This document shows, piece by piece, positions 22,991 to 33,800 of a stretch of 64,000 nt of DNA. The stretch is taken from positions 22,897,195 to 22,961,194 of the forward strand of contig NC_061111.1 of NCBI RefSeq assembly GCF_002878395.1, read 5' to 3'. Position numbers and translations under genes: made by a program. Each line of letters opens with the position of its first letter. Position 1 is the stretch's first letter. The notes beneath the pieces were generated by a model that ran no database searches, was not told where the DNA came from, and saw only the letters and a program-made list of their open reading frames with translations. The DNA comes from Capsicum annuum (taxonomy: Eukaryota; Streptophyta; Magnoliopsida; Solanales; Solanaceae).

Positions 22991-23912
22991 AAAGACTAAA
23001 GGGATTTTCTAGAAAACTGTAACCAAGCAATTTCTGTATACTCATCTGGCTGGAATAGGTTTACCTACTGGGTAGGCATTGAGGAGGGCTCTACTAGAGT
23101 ATCGAGACTGATACCAAAATTAACAACTATATACTGAGTTGTAATATAAAGTAAGGCTCCGGGGTCTAGTAAAGCATACACAAGAATATGAAAGGCTCGT
23201 AATATACCCATAACTACATCAAGAGAACTTTACTTAACATAGAGAGACTGGAGTACATACAGTTTGTTCTGGTATAGAGCATCGGTGGCACTAAAAGTGG
23301 CGCCCTGCTTAGTCAGGCGATCGAATGAGACTGGAGGACGGTTAGACTAACCCTATTAGCGCAAACCCTTTCTACTCTAAGCCATTACTTTTCACTCCCA
23401 CATCTTTTGGCCTGGATTACCACATCCAAAACATATACCACTACCAGCTCTACACGTCCCCTGATGATTTCTACCACATTTTTGGGAAAGTGGGTTGGTA
23501 TGACCTATTTTCATGCTACCTTGAGACTTAGAGCCTGATACACTATCTCGACTATCATTTCTAAACTTCAAAACTGGTGCACTAGCTGTAGAAGGATTTG
23601 GGACTGAGAACTTTTGAAGGAATTAGAAGCGGTTATCACCCTCTAACTTTAGCCTAATACTACTTGTTCTGACTCTCTTATTCTCTCTATCTTTCTTCAT
23701 ATGCTTCTCCCCCTTGCTCTGCTTAGTATGAACCCCAAGTCTAGATAGGACAATAGCCTATAGGTTATTTTGAGAAACTACTAAATAAGCTAATGTAGTG
23801 AAAAAAGCTCTTAATTCTGCGTGGGAGACATGCTCATTTAGGGATCCGCCTGAACGAACGAAGGTGCTGGCTGATTTTCATTCCTTCTTCCATTAGCTTT
23901 TCTGAAGGGCAT
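22990..23912 (-). pseudogene. Element C internal 1: shortened gag and protease relic
   Basis: The sense ATG at 23912 starts MPFRKANGRRNENQPAP, then ADPLNEHVSHAELR, the same N-terminus as the gag of element D. After about 50 residues it jumps to a Lys/Arg-rich segment (KQSKGEKH...DRENKRVRTSS). The capsid core present in A and E is therefore absent. A zinc knuckle CFGCGNPGQKM follows with His replaced by Gln. The protease relic with VYALLDPGA lies at about 23050-23190. Compared with the second copy, 78 bp are missing near 23003. It probably supplied RNA packaging or leader functions and no enzyme. Confidence 0.78.
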
Positions 23913-23935
23913 GTTCTGTAAATAGAAGGAAGATT
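23913..23935 (-). promoter_or_regulatory. Candidate 3' splice site before gag, internal 1
   Basis: The sense sequence CTTCCTTCTATTTACAG ends 3 nt before the gag ATG (AG ends at 23916). It has the pyrimidine-rich tract and TTTACAG expected of a plant intron end. With the donor in LTR 2 (intron G at 25845) it defines a 1,930 nt intron containing the primer site. Confidence 0.5.
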
Positions 23936-24103
23936 TGGACTAGACTAAGAGTTTTACTTTAGCTCATGCTCACTCACATGACATAAATAGTGAATGAAGG
24001 GAAACTTTTCCTAAAATGCCTTGTAGCCTCTTGTCCATAAGTGTGGTGTGCTTCACACTCATGCACAAGACTATACTTGATGTAGCTTTAAGACTCTATT
24101 GAA

Positions 24104-24121
24104 CCTTAGGCTCTGATACCA
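24104..24121 (-). other. Element C primer-binding site, intact
   Basis: TGGTATCAGAGCCTAAGG in sense orientation follows LTR 2 by 4 nt. It matches exactly the plant initiator tRNA-Met primer-site consensus (TGGTATCAGAGC). It is the best preserved site in the window. Confidence 0.93.
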
Positions 24122-24125
24122 AGTT

Positions 24126-26572
24126 TTTAACATCCCGAGACTGTACCCCAGATGCTACATGGTACTTACAACCCCGAAGGACCACAAGCTAACCCATGAC
24201 TGGTACTTTCTATAAGCACTGAATATTAATATTGAAATAATATGGAAGTTATGCTGAGGTACCATAAGGTTGATAATCTGAATACTAATAAATATAACAA
24301 CCGATAATAACATCTAAAAACTGAATACTGTCTGAATTAGTCTAGTCTGAAAAGCCTCTAACTGAACTGTCTAAATGTGGAGTTGATGGGACAAGCCCTC
24401 AACTAACTACGACTAATAAAATACTAAAACTACTGTAATATTGAAATAAGAGAATATCCTCGATAGATGAGGACTCACTACTAAATCTGCTGCTGATGAC
24501 TGAATCTGGCAAAGCGCGGTTAGGAACCTAGGCATCCGAACCTATGATATGAGACATCATAGTGCAAAAAAAGAGTATGAAATTAGTATGTGAAATGTAC
24601 TGGTATGATAGATGAGGTAAGGATAATATGCATGGGTTTATATGCATGAACAGTAATTGACTGAGTGATATGAATATAACTGAATAAGAGTACATGGATA
24701 ACTGAAGCTGCTGTAAACACTGATTATGCAATACTATACCTATATATATACCGTATCTGAGATTTATACTGAAACTGAGTACTGAGTTTTGATAATTGAA
24801 TAACTGATAGCTGAGATTACTGATAATTGAATTATTGATAACTGGGTAACTATTTCTGACATCCTAATTCAGTAAAACCAAACTAAGTTCTATGCTATGA
24901 CTAAAACTAAAACTGTGGGAGGTAATCATCTAACCGACATGTCCTAATATCTTATTAGGTTCCAACTTGTAACCCCAGTTAGAAGGGTGTTAGCACTGTT
25001 CTATGGGTACTAATGAACTAAAGAGTCACCCTCTTCTGTTAGGTGCCCTAAATGAGAACAGTGTTACCCTCAACTGGCAGGTTGATATCTCAACCTACGC
25101 TGGCAATGTTGTTCTGGAACGCAAGGACTGCTACTAAGGGTCACACCCTCAATTGGCAGGTGAACCCCCATCCTTAGATTTGCTTGGTGCTAAGTCTTAT
25201 TCCAGACTGAATGACACTGATTATTAGGCTGAACTGAGCTGAGTTTAACTGGATTAATTCTGATCGTGAAGACTGACTAAATAATACTGTGGTGATGCTA
25301 CTGAGTCTATTTTGTAACTACTGTGATCTAAGTAAACAACTAGATTTTTGGGTATAGAATACCCTAGGACTCGATAACATCAATAGAAAAATATGCCACA
25401 ACCTTGAAAGCATAACATTAGTTACTTGTTCACAATGCATTCATTTAGACATTTTGCCAAACACTTGAGAGGCATGAACTTACACACTAATGGCACCACA
25501 TGATAACATGTCATGATTTCACTATTCGATTTACATAGACATTCTATCAAACACTTGGGGAGCATAATTAATGTACATGATAATGGTCAACACATAAGCA
25601 TCATGAAAATAACACTCAACTTGCAATTTTCAAGGGTTTAATAAGAGGATCACATAATTCAACATACATACTATCTTAATTTCATGAAACTTGTAGTTAA
25701 TCATGGATTGAAACCCAAACAACATCATGAACATTAGTACAATCAAATTCAAGCATGGAAATCATGAATCTGTAAACTTGTATTTATAAAAAGGGTTCTT
25801 AGACTCCATGGGTGGTAAGGGCCAATGGATGAACACCTAACATACCTGAGAAGATGAGTTCTTGAAGTTTCTTGGTGTATTTCTTGAGAATTGCTCTTGA
25901 TTTTGGAGGCTAGGGTTTTCTATTTCTAGAGAGAATGATCTTGATTTGAGAGAAATTGAGTAAATAATGATTTAATTAGGTTATTAATCCCATGTTTAGG
26001 CAGATTAGGGTCACGAAAAATACCAAACTGCCCTTGAAATAATTTAAATTTGCATCATTAAAATTCTTGATTTTGGCCTTCACCGCGACGCGGGGGCATC
26101 GCGGTGAGCCTCTGGAAGTTTAGCTGGAACTTTTTAAAAATGGACATTTGCGAAATTAGACCTCAGCGAATGCGGTGGAATCATATTGCATCACTGGAAA
26201 TTGACAATTTTAAATTGGAACTATGGAGTGATGCGGCGCCATTGCGGTGACACACTGGAAAAGAATGAGTGGGAAATAAAACTTTACCGTGATGCGATGG
26301 AATTGCGTTGTTTCACTGAAAACTAGCAAATGCCATTTGTCCTGTTACTGCAACGCGTTGATATCACCGAGCCTGACTACTGAAACTAAAATTGCCATAA
26401 CTTCTTATCCGATTATTGGATTAAGGTAAATTTTATTTTGTTGGAAAGCTGACTGAATTTCCTACACAATGGTTGGTCTTAATCTAGAAAATTCTGAGTA
26501 TTTTGAAAGTTTTATGTAGTAATTCTTGTGTATTGAGAGCTAAACTAAGCTAGAAAAATATGGGGTATTACA
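24126..26572 (-). repeat. Element C LTR 2 (shared central LTR, 2,447 bp)
   Basis: It serves as 3' LTR of one unit and 5' LTR of the other. It is flanked by a polypurine tract (26573-26588, CCAAGGGGAAGATAT in sense) on one side and an intact primer site on the other. Donor-like CTCAG|GTATGTTAG is at 25845. GC-rich subrepeats occur at about 26082-26370. Its plus start has decayed to TTTAACATCCC. Confidence 0.9.
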
Positions 26573-29200
26573 ATATCTTCCCCTTGGGAACATTCATCCT
26601 CGAATGAGACTGATTATGCTGAGAATACTGATAGATTGAGTTTACATAATATGCTCAACTAAATCATGATTACATGACTGAAACTACTGATAAACTGAGT
26701 TTTCATACTGAACATGCATAACTGAAGCATGAGTATATGGATGAACTGATTTATGAATTTAAATGCATGACTGTCATGAGGATAATATGCAACTTTTTGA
26801 AGGTAAATGAGCATGGAACTGAGTAAATCTACGGAAGATCATTACCTCAAGCTGATGATGAACCTGAGATCATTTCCTGAACATGTATGAATGGGAGTAT
26901 GAGAGCATAACTGAGTCTGAAATATGATACATGAACTGAATATCATAAACTAAGCTGATTCCTTGAATACATACCATGACATGGGAATGGTCATACGACT
27001 GAAATTGGAATGAGAGAGTCAACTTATGAGTACCCATTACTTCAAAATGGATCTTGTTATGCGAAGAGAAAATGGAAGGTTTAGGACATGAAAACTCGGG
27101 AGATTATAGTGCATCCCTCCCTTGGGATATTATGTCCCCAAAGGATGCTGACTTGGCTGTGATACTGAGGAAAGGCTGAGATGATGCATGGGGCACCTAC
27201 GAACTAAATCGTCACTAAATATTTAGGATATGAAATAGAGGCATGATACATGAACTGAGCTGAACTCGCAACTACCAGGTTTCTCCATCTTGAAATAGTC
27301 ATATTCATGAGACTTCAGATAGTACAACTAGATGGAAATATGGAAACTATATGAACTTTTCCGCCTGGCTGCTAAACTGAATTGTTGGCTTTATGGACTA
27401 ACTCATGATGAAAACTTATACTCGACTGGAGCATTTCTTTGATACTCTTTCTATAAAGTTCTAATGACTTTAGGGAGACAGAAATCTTGGCATAGTCTGA
27501 ACAAGACATCTAAATAAGAAATCACAACAAGGCTAAAATTCTATAATAAGGAGCAAGGCCTATGAAACATCATCTAAGATAGAGTTACTAAGCCTTATGC
27601 ATTATAACTACTAACTTGCAAACTTATCCATGTTTCTCTACTATTCCCTCAACTATAATTTCTACTTCAACACCGCATTGCACTTGAGGCTACTAAAAAT
27701 ATTCACATGGGCATTGATAACTCTACCTACTGAGGTCTGAGCTGGACTGAATTCTCCCACTATGTTCAAGCCTACTAAAATATACAAAATGTACACGTAA
27801 CACTGTAGTACTAGCCTAAGTCATGAATTCAATACACTCCGCATTTCATAACTTCCCATCTCTAGAATAATTCTGATTTTCCCTTCAACAACTAAATACA
27901 ACCTTGTACTATCCATTTACTACACGAAATGCATTTATCCACTTACACACTAACATGACATTCAAGCCTATCTTCATAACTACAGCCTTTTATAAAACAA
28001 GCATGCAAAAATCTTTCCTTAACATGAAACATTTACTCTCTCCTGTCGAAGCAATTGCTCATCACCACATCATTTCATAAGGAGAGTTCACTAAAAGGTT
28101 TAAACATGAGGACTTGAAGCATGAATGGACACTATACATAACTTGACACTTAACTGAGGCCTGAGGAATAGAATATCAACATTATGGATTTATCAAGAGA
28201 TCTAAACTGAGGATATACATGACATAATATAAATTTAGTAGATTATTTAGAGTGTAGCATGAGTCATGGGAACTGAGCGTACTGTAAAGCATGAGTACAT
28301 GAGTCATGAGCTGTATGACCTGAGGTTGGAGTTTCTGTATTCATGGAACATGATTCATAACACTGAGTGAACGGGAACTCCTTATACTAAGAACTATAAC
28401 CGTACATGATTTTCAATAATATGCACAAATATGAGCTATAATCATAGAGATGACATGTAAGGCATGAGTAGATATCATGATAGCTGAAGTACAAAACTTT
28501 GCACTGAGGTAAAGACGGGTTGGGCATCGTCCTGTCCCACTATTTTTCTACATATACTAGCATTACTACTAAAATCTGAAAGCCTAAATTGGTTACTTGT
28601 TCTACCATCTCCCCCTTAGCTTAAAGCCGTTATTCTAAGTCTGTGAACCACTTACTAAACTCTAAATCAGTCTGAAACCACTTTACTCTAGAGTCTGAGA
28701 TATAATAATACTCATAAACACTAAACTCATCCTGAAGGATTATATCTGATAATGTAAGGTCCACTGCTAGTACTTCCTTCTGATACACAAATCTTAGCTT
28801 TCTATTGGCCCAACAATCATCATATAGCAACCTCAACACTAAATAACTTAGCATTCTCAACTCTTCTTTCTACTAGCTCAATCTTCAAAGATTCAAACTT
28901 AGATTCTAATACATAACATAAATACCCCCAAGTCTTTAATAACCATACTACTTTCATCATAGCCTATATATAATACATCCACAACATATGTTTTAAATCA
29001 ACAAACTTAAATTCTTGAATACACTACTCCAAGCTTATTGATTTACCTTTCATACAACTAGCCCCATGAAATATAACTTGCCTGAATTTAGATAACACTA
29101 TCCCAACCCTACCACTGCTGCTAATCTCCTAGGTTCATACTTCTAACTCTAGATTATATGCTATAATAAGACTCTGAAAAGAATCTGGAAACACTCTAAC
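26573..29200 (-). repeat. Element C internal 2, non-coding block replacing pol
   Basis: Collinear with 20360-22990. The region 28180-28222 is the apparent source of, or sister to, the 43 bp patch at 36366-36408. No polymerase motif was found. A 76-codon frame at 28630-28860 has no counterpart of the same length in internal 1 and shows no domain. Confidence 0.75.
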
Positions 29201-30196
29201 TCTTAAACACTAAGGTACTACCCCTTTGTTCAATGATTTGTCCGTCAAGAAATTGAAACTGAATGACTCTATTACTGAAATCAACTAAAGGGATTTTCTA
29301 GAATGCTGTAACCAAGTAATTTTTGTATACTAGTCTGGATGGAATAGGTTTACCTACTGGGGTAGGCATTGAGGATGGCTCTACTAGAGTATCGAGATTG
29401 ATACCAAAATTTAAAACTATATATTGAGTTACAATATAAAGTAAAGCTTCGAGGTCTAATAAAGCATACACAAGAATATGAAAGGCCTGTAACATATCTA
29501 TAACTACATCAAGAGAACTTTACTTAACATGAAGAGACTGGAGTGTATACAGTTCATTCTGGTATTGATCATAGGTGGCACTGAAAGTGGCACCCTGATG
29601 AGTCAGGAAACTGAATGAGACTAAAGGACGGTTAGACTAACCCTATTAGTGCAAACCCTTTCTACTCAAGACCATTACTTTACACTCCCGCATCCTGTAG
29701 CCTGGCTTACCACATCCAAAACATATACCACTACCAGCACACCCTGGTGATTTCTACTATATTTCTGGCAAAATGGGTTGGTATGACTTCTTTTCATGCT
29801 ACCCTAAGACTTAGAGCCTGATGCACTATCTCGACTATTATTTATAAACTTTGGCACTGGTGCACTAGATGTAAAAGGATTTGGGGCTTAGAATTTCTGA
29901 AGGAATTGGAAGTGGTTATCACCCTCTAACCTTAGCCTAATACTACTTGTTCTGACTCTCTTATTCTCTCTATCTTTCTTCCTACGCTTCTCCCCCTTGC
30001 TCTGCTTAGTATGAACCCCAAGCCTAGATAGGAAAACAACCTGTAGGTTGTTTTGAGAAACTACTAAATAAGCTAAAGTGGTAAAGGAAGCTCTTAATTC
30101 TGCGTGAGAGACATGCTTATTTAGGGGATCCGCCTGAACGAGCGAAGGTGCTGGATAATTTTCATTCCTTCTTCCGTTAGCTTTTCTGAAGGGCAT
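29200..30196 (-). pseudogene. Element C internal 2: shortened gag and protease relic
   Basis: A 102-codon frame runs from ATG 30196 to 29888: MPFRKANGRRNENYPAP, then ADPLNKHVSHAELR, and a direct jump to KQSKGEKRRKKDRENKRVR. This confirms the gag capsid deletion as a shared family trait and not damage to one copy. A zinc knuckle CFGCGKPGYRMREC (His to Tyr) lies at about 29690-29735. The protease relic at 29298-29480 has LLDLEALLY where LLDPGASLS is usual, then STP-like MPTPVGKPI. Downstream of the gag frame there is a stop. Confidence 0.78.
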
Positions 30197-30220
30197 GTTC
30201 TATAAATAGAAGAAAGATTT
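30197..30220 (-). promoter_or_regulatory. Candidate 3' splice site before gag, internal 2
   Basis: Sense CTTTCTTCTATTTATAG ends 3 nt before the gag ATG (AG at 30201-30200). It is equivalent to the site at 23916. The donor partner is in LTR 3 (intron G at 32100), giving a 1,901 nt span. Confidence 0.48.
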
Positions 30221-30361
30221 GGACTAGATTGAGAGTTTGACTTTAGCTCATGCTCAGTCACATGACATAAATACTGAATGAAGGGAAACTTTTACGAAAA
30301 CGCCTAGTAGCCTCTTGTCCATAAGTGTGGTGTGCTTCTCATTCATGCACAAGACTCTAAA

Positions 30362-32828
30362 TGTACCTCCAGATGCCACTCGGTACTTACAACACCAAAG
30401 GACCACAAGCTAACCCATGATTGGTACTTGCTATGAGTACTGAATATTAATACTGAAATAATGTGGAAGTTGGGCTGAGGTACCATAAGGTTCATAATCT
30501 GAACACTAATAAATATAGCAACCAATAATAACATCTAAAAACTGAATACTGTCTGAATTAATCTAGTCTGAAAAGCCTCTAACTGAACTGTCTAAATATG
30601 GAGTTAATGGGACAAGCCCCCAACTAACTCCGACTAATAAAATATTGAAACTACTATAATACTAAAATAAAAGAATATCCTCGATAGATAAGGACTCACT
30701 ACTGAATCTGCTGCTGCTGACTGAATCTGGCTAAGCACGGTTAGGAACCTGAGTGTCTGAACCTATGATATGAGACATCATAGTACAAGAAAAGAGTATG
30801 CAATCAGTACGTGGAATGTACTGGTATGATAGATGAGGTAAGGCTAATATGCATAGGTTATATGCATAAATAGTAACTGACTGAGTGTTATGAATATAAC
30901 TGATTGAGAGTACATAGATAACTAAAGCTGCTGTAAACACAGATTATGCGATACTGTACATATACATATATATATACCATATCTGAGATTTGTACTGAAA
31001 TTGAGTACTGAGATTTTATAATTGAGTAACTGATATCTGAGATTACTGATAACTGAATTATTGATAACTGGGTAGCTGTTTCTGACATCCTGATTCAGTA
31101 GAACTAAACTAAGTTCTATGCTAAGACTAAAACTGAAACTGTGGGAGGTAATCATCTAACCGACATGTCCTAATATCTAATCAGGGTCCAATCTATAACC
31201 CCAGTTATAAGGGTGTTAGTACTATGCCATGGGTACTAACAAGCTAAAGAGTCACCCTCTTCTGTTAGGTGCCCTAAATAAGAACAGTGTTACCCTCAAC
31301 TGACAGGTAAACACCTTATCAACCCTCAACTAGCAGGTTGATAGCTCAACCACGCTGTCTACGTAGTTCTGAAATGCAAAGACTACTACTAAGCGTCACA
31401 CCCTCAATTGACAGGTAAGCCCTCATTCTTAGATTTGCTCAGTACTGAATCCCATTCCCAACTGAATGACACCGATTATTTGGCTGAACTGAACTGCGTT
31501 TAACTGGACTAATTCTGATGGTGAAGATTGACTGAATACTACTGTGGTGATGCTACTGAGTCTATTCTGTAACTACTGTGATCTAAGTAAACAACTAGAT
31601 TTTTGAGTATTGAATACCCCAGGACTCGATGACATCAATAGTAAAATATGCCACAATCTTGAAAGCATAACATTAGTTACTTGTTCACAATGCATTCATT
31701 TAGACATTTTGTCAAACACTTGAGAGGCATGAACTTATACATTAATGGGACCATATGATAACATGTCATGATTTCACTATTCGATTTACATAGACATTCT
31801 GTCAAACACTTGGGGAGCATAATTAATGTACATGATAATGTTCAACACATAAGCATCATGAATACAACACTCAACTTGATAATTTCAAGGGTTTAACATA
31901 AGGATCACTTAATTCAACACACATACTATCTTAATTTCATGAAACTTGTAGTTAATCATGGATTGAAACCCAAACAACATCATGAACATTAGTACAATCT
32001 AATTCAAGCATGGAAATTATGAATCTGTAAACTTGTATTTATAAAAAGGGTTCTTGGACTCCATGGGTGGTAAAGGCCTATGGATGAACACCTAACATAC
32101 CTGAGAAGATGAGTTCTTGATGTTTCTTGGTGGATTTCTTAAGAATTGCTCTTGATTTTAAAGGCAAGGGTTTTCTATTTTGAGAGAGAATGATCTTGAT
32201 TTTAGAGGAATTGAGTAAATAATGATCTAATTAGGTTATTAATCCCGTGGTTAGGCTGATTAGTGTCATGAAAAAGACCAAACTGCCCCTAAAATAATTT
32301 AAATTTCCATTATTAACATTCCCAATTTTGGCCCTCACTGCGACACGGTGGCATCGCGGTGAGCCACTGGATGTTTGGCTAAAACTATTTAAAAATGGAA
32401 ATTTGCAAAACTGGACCTCGACACGACACGGTGGAATTGCATTGCGTCATTATAAATTGACAATTCCAAACTGGAACTATGGCACGATGCGGCGTCATCG
32501 CGGTGACATACTGGAAAAGGATAAGTGGGAACTGAAACTTTACCGCGACATGATGGAATCAAAGTGTTTCACTACAAACCAATGAATGCCATTTTGTTTG
32601 TCACCGCAACACGATGATATCGCGGAGCTTGACTGCTGAAACGAAAATTGCCATAACTTTTTAACCGATTATCAAATTAAGGCAAATTTTATATCGGTTG
32701 AAAAGTGACTGAATTTTCTACACAATAGTGGGTCTTAAGCTTGGAAATTCTAAGTATTTTGAAAGTTTTATGTAGGAATTCTTGTGTATTGAGAGCGTAA
32801 CTGAGCTAGGTAAATATGGGGTATTACA
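30362..32828 (-). repeat. Element C LTR 3 (sense 5' LTR), primer site deleted
   Basis: It is homologous to LTRs 1 and 2 but lacks the first ~25 bp. Together with the adjacent primer site about 75 bp have been lost: CACAAGACTCTA joins directly to ATGTACCTCCAGATG. It ends with GGTATTACA at 32828 followed by the target duplication ATATC. Donor-like CTGAG|GTATG is preserved across 32101/32100, and GC-rich subrepeats are at about 32335-32640. Confidence 0.88.
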
Positions 32829-33800
32829 ATATCTTAGCTGAGGATTAAAAGATCAAATCTTGTTTAAAATCTGAATATACGCTTGTCAAAGAATGCTCAA
32901 ACATCATTTTTCTTGAAATATCAAGGGATATACTTAGGGATTATAACCCATGCTTGAAAATCATAACAGAATTCATGCTCAAAAAAAATAATCTTGAAAT
33001 ACTTTAAAAATTCTAGTCAAGACAATGAAATTCAATTCTCAACATATATAAAATCAAGTCACACGCATGAATGTGTAAAAAAAATAGCTATGCAATTCAA
33101 CACTTAAACCAATTGTAACTTCATAAAATTCAATATTGATATTTGGTTATGAACCCTAGACTGAAATTCACATAAATTGAACTTTAAAAACTAGTTTTGG
33201 GCATAAGGACGAAAGAAATATCCTTGTTCTTAACCCTATATACCTTATTTGATTAATTGGTTGTAAAATCTTGAACTTTGAATCTCTAATGGTGTTATTG
33301 AAGCTTCTTCTTGAAGTTCTTGAATTAGAAAGCTTGGGTTCTTGCTTTTCTTGAAGAAAATTTGATGGTGTTCTTGGTGTTCTTGATGGAGCTAGGGTTT
33401 TCTTGGAGAGAAAAGGATGAATAATAATGTATCTAATGTTTTTGGGGGATAAAATTATGTGTTATGGACGGTTTTGGGTAAGGGGAATTGGCCAAAGTGA
33501 CCCTAGACCCTTTAGGAATTGAAGCAGCATGTGAAGTAGCTCTATTTCGCGTTGGGGATAGTAACGGTCGTATCTCTATCGTGTCGGCTTACTGATTCTC
33601 ACAAAAAATGCCATAACTTTTTATTCGGGTATCTGATTAAGGCAAAATTGGTATCGTTGGAAAGATAACTCAATTATATATAATTTGATAGGTCTTGAGA
33701 TGAAAAATTCTACGTCTATAGAAAGTTATACACATTCAAAGTAGACCCTTATAGAATAGAAATATTTTTTTGAAGTATTAGAAGTATAACGTAGACATGA
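32829..33800 (-). repeat. Element B LTR, right part
   Basis: It continues the B LTR after element C: CTTAGCTGAGGATTAAAAGATC here matches 63557 onward with few changes. A donor-like AATAAG|GTATATAG is present (intron G at 33243), and a run of AAGAACACC/CTTCTTGAAGTTC leader-like sequence follows. The end near 33800 is approximate because the terminal bases are decayed. Confidence 0.75.

Larger units (their letters stand above)
17872..32828 (-). mobile_element. Element C: LTR-internal-LTR-internal-LTR tandem retroelement
   Basis: Three full-size LTRs (17872-20359, 24126-26572, 30362-32828) alternate with two homologous internal domains of ~3.77 kb. The whole array sits in one insertion site in the B LTR. 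The left flank is ATATT and the right flank ATATC, while the unoccupied copy of the site at 63554 reads ATATC, so a 5 bp duplication with one later change. Each internal domain has a shortened gag, a protease relic and long non-coding DNA, but no RT, RNase H or integrase. It is therefore a non-autonomous gypsy element that must have used enzymes from a relative such as A, D or E. Unequal LTR recombination or template joining can produce such a tandem. Confidence 0.88.
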
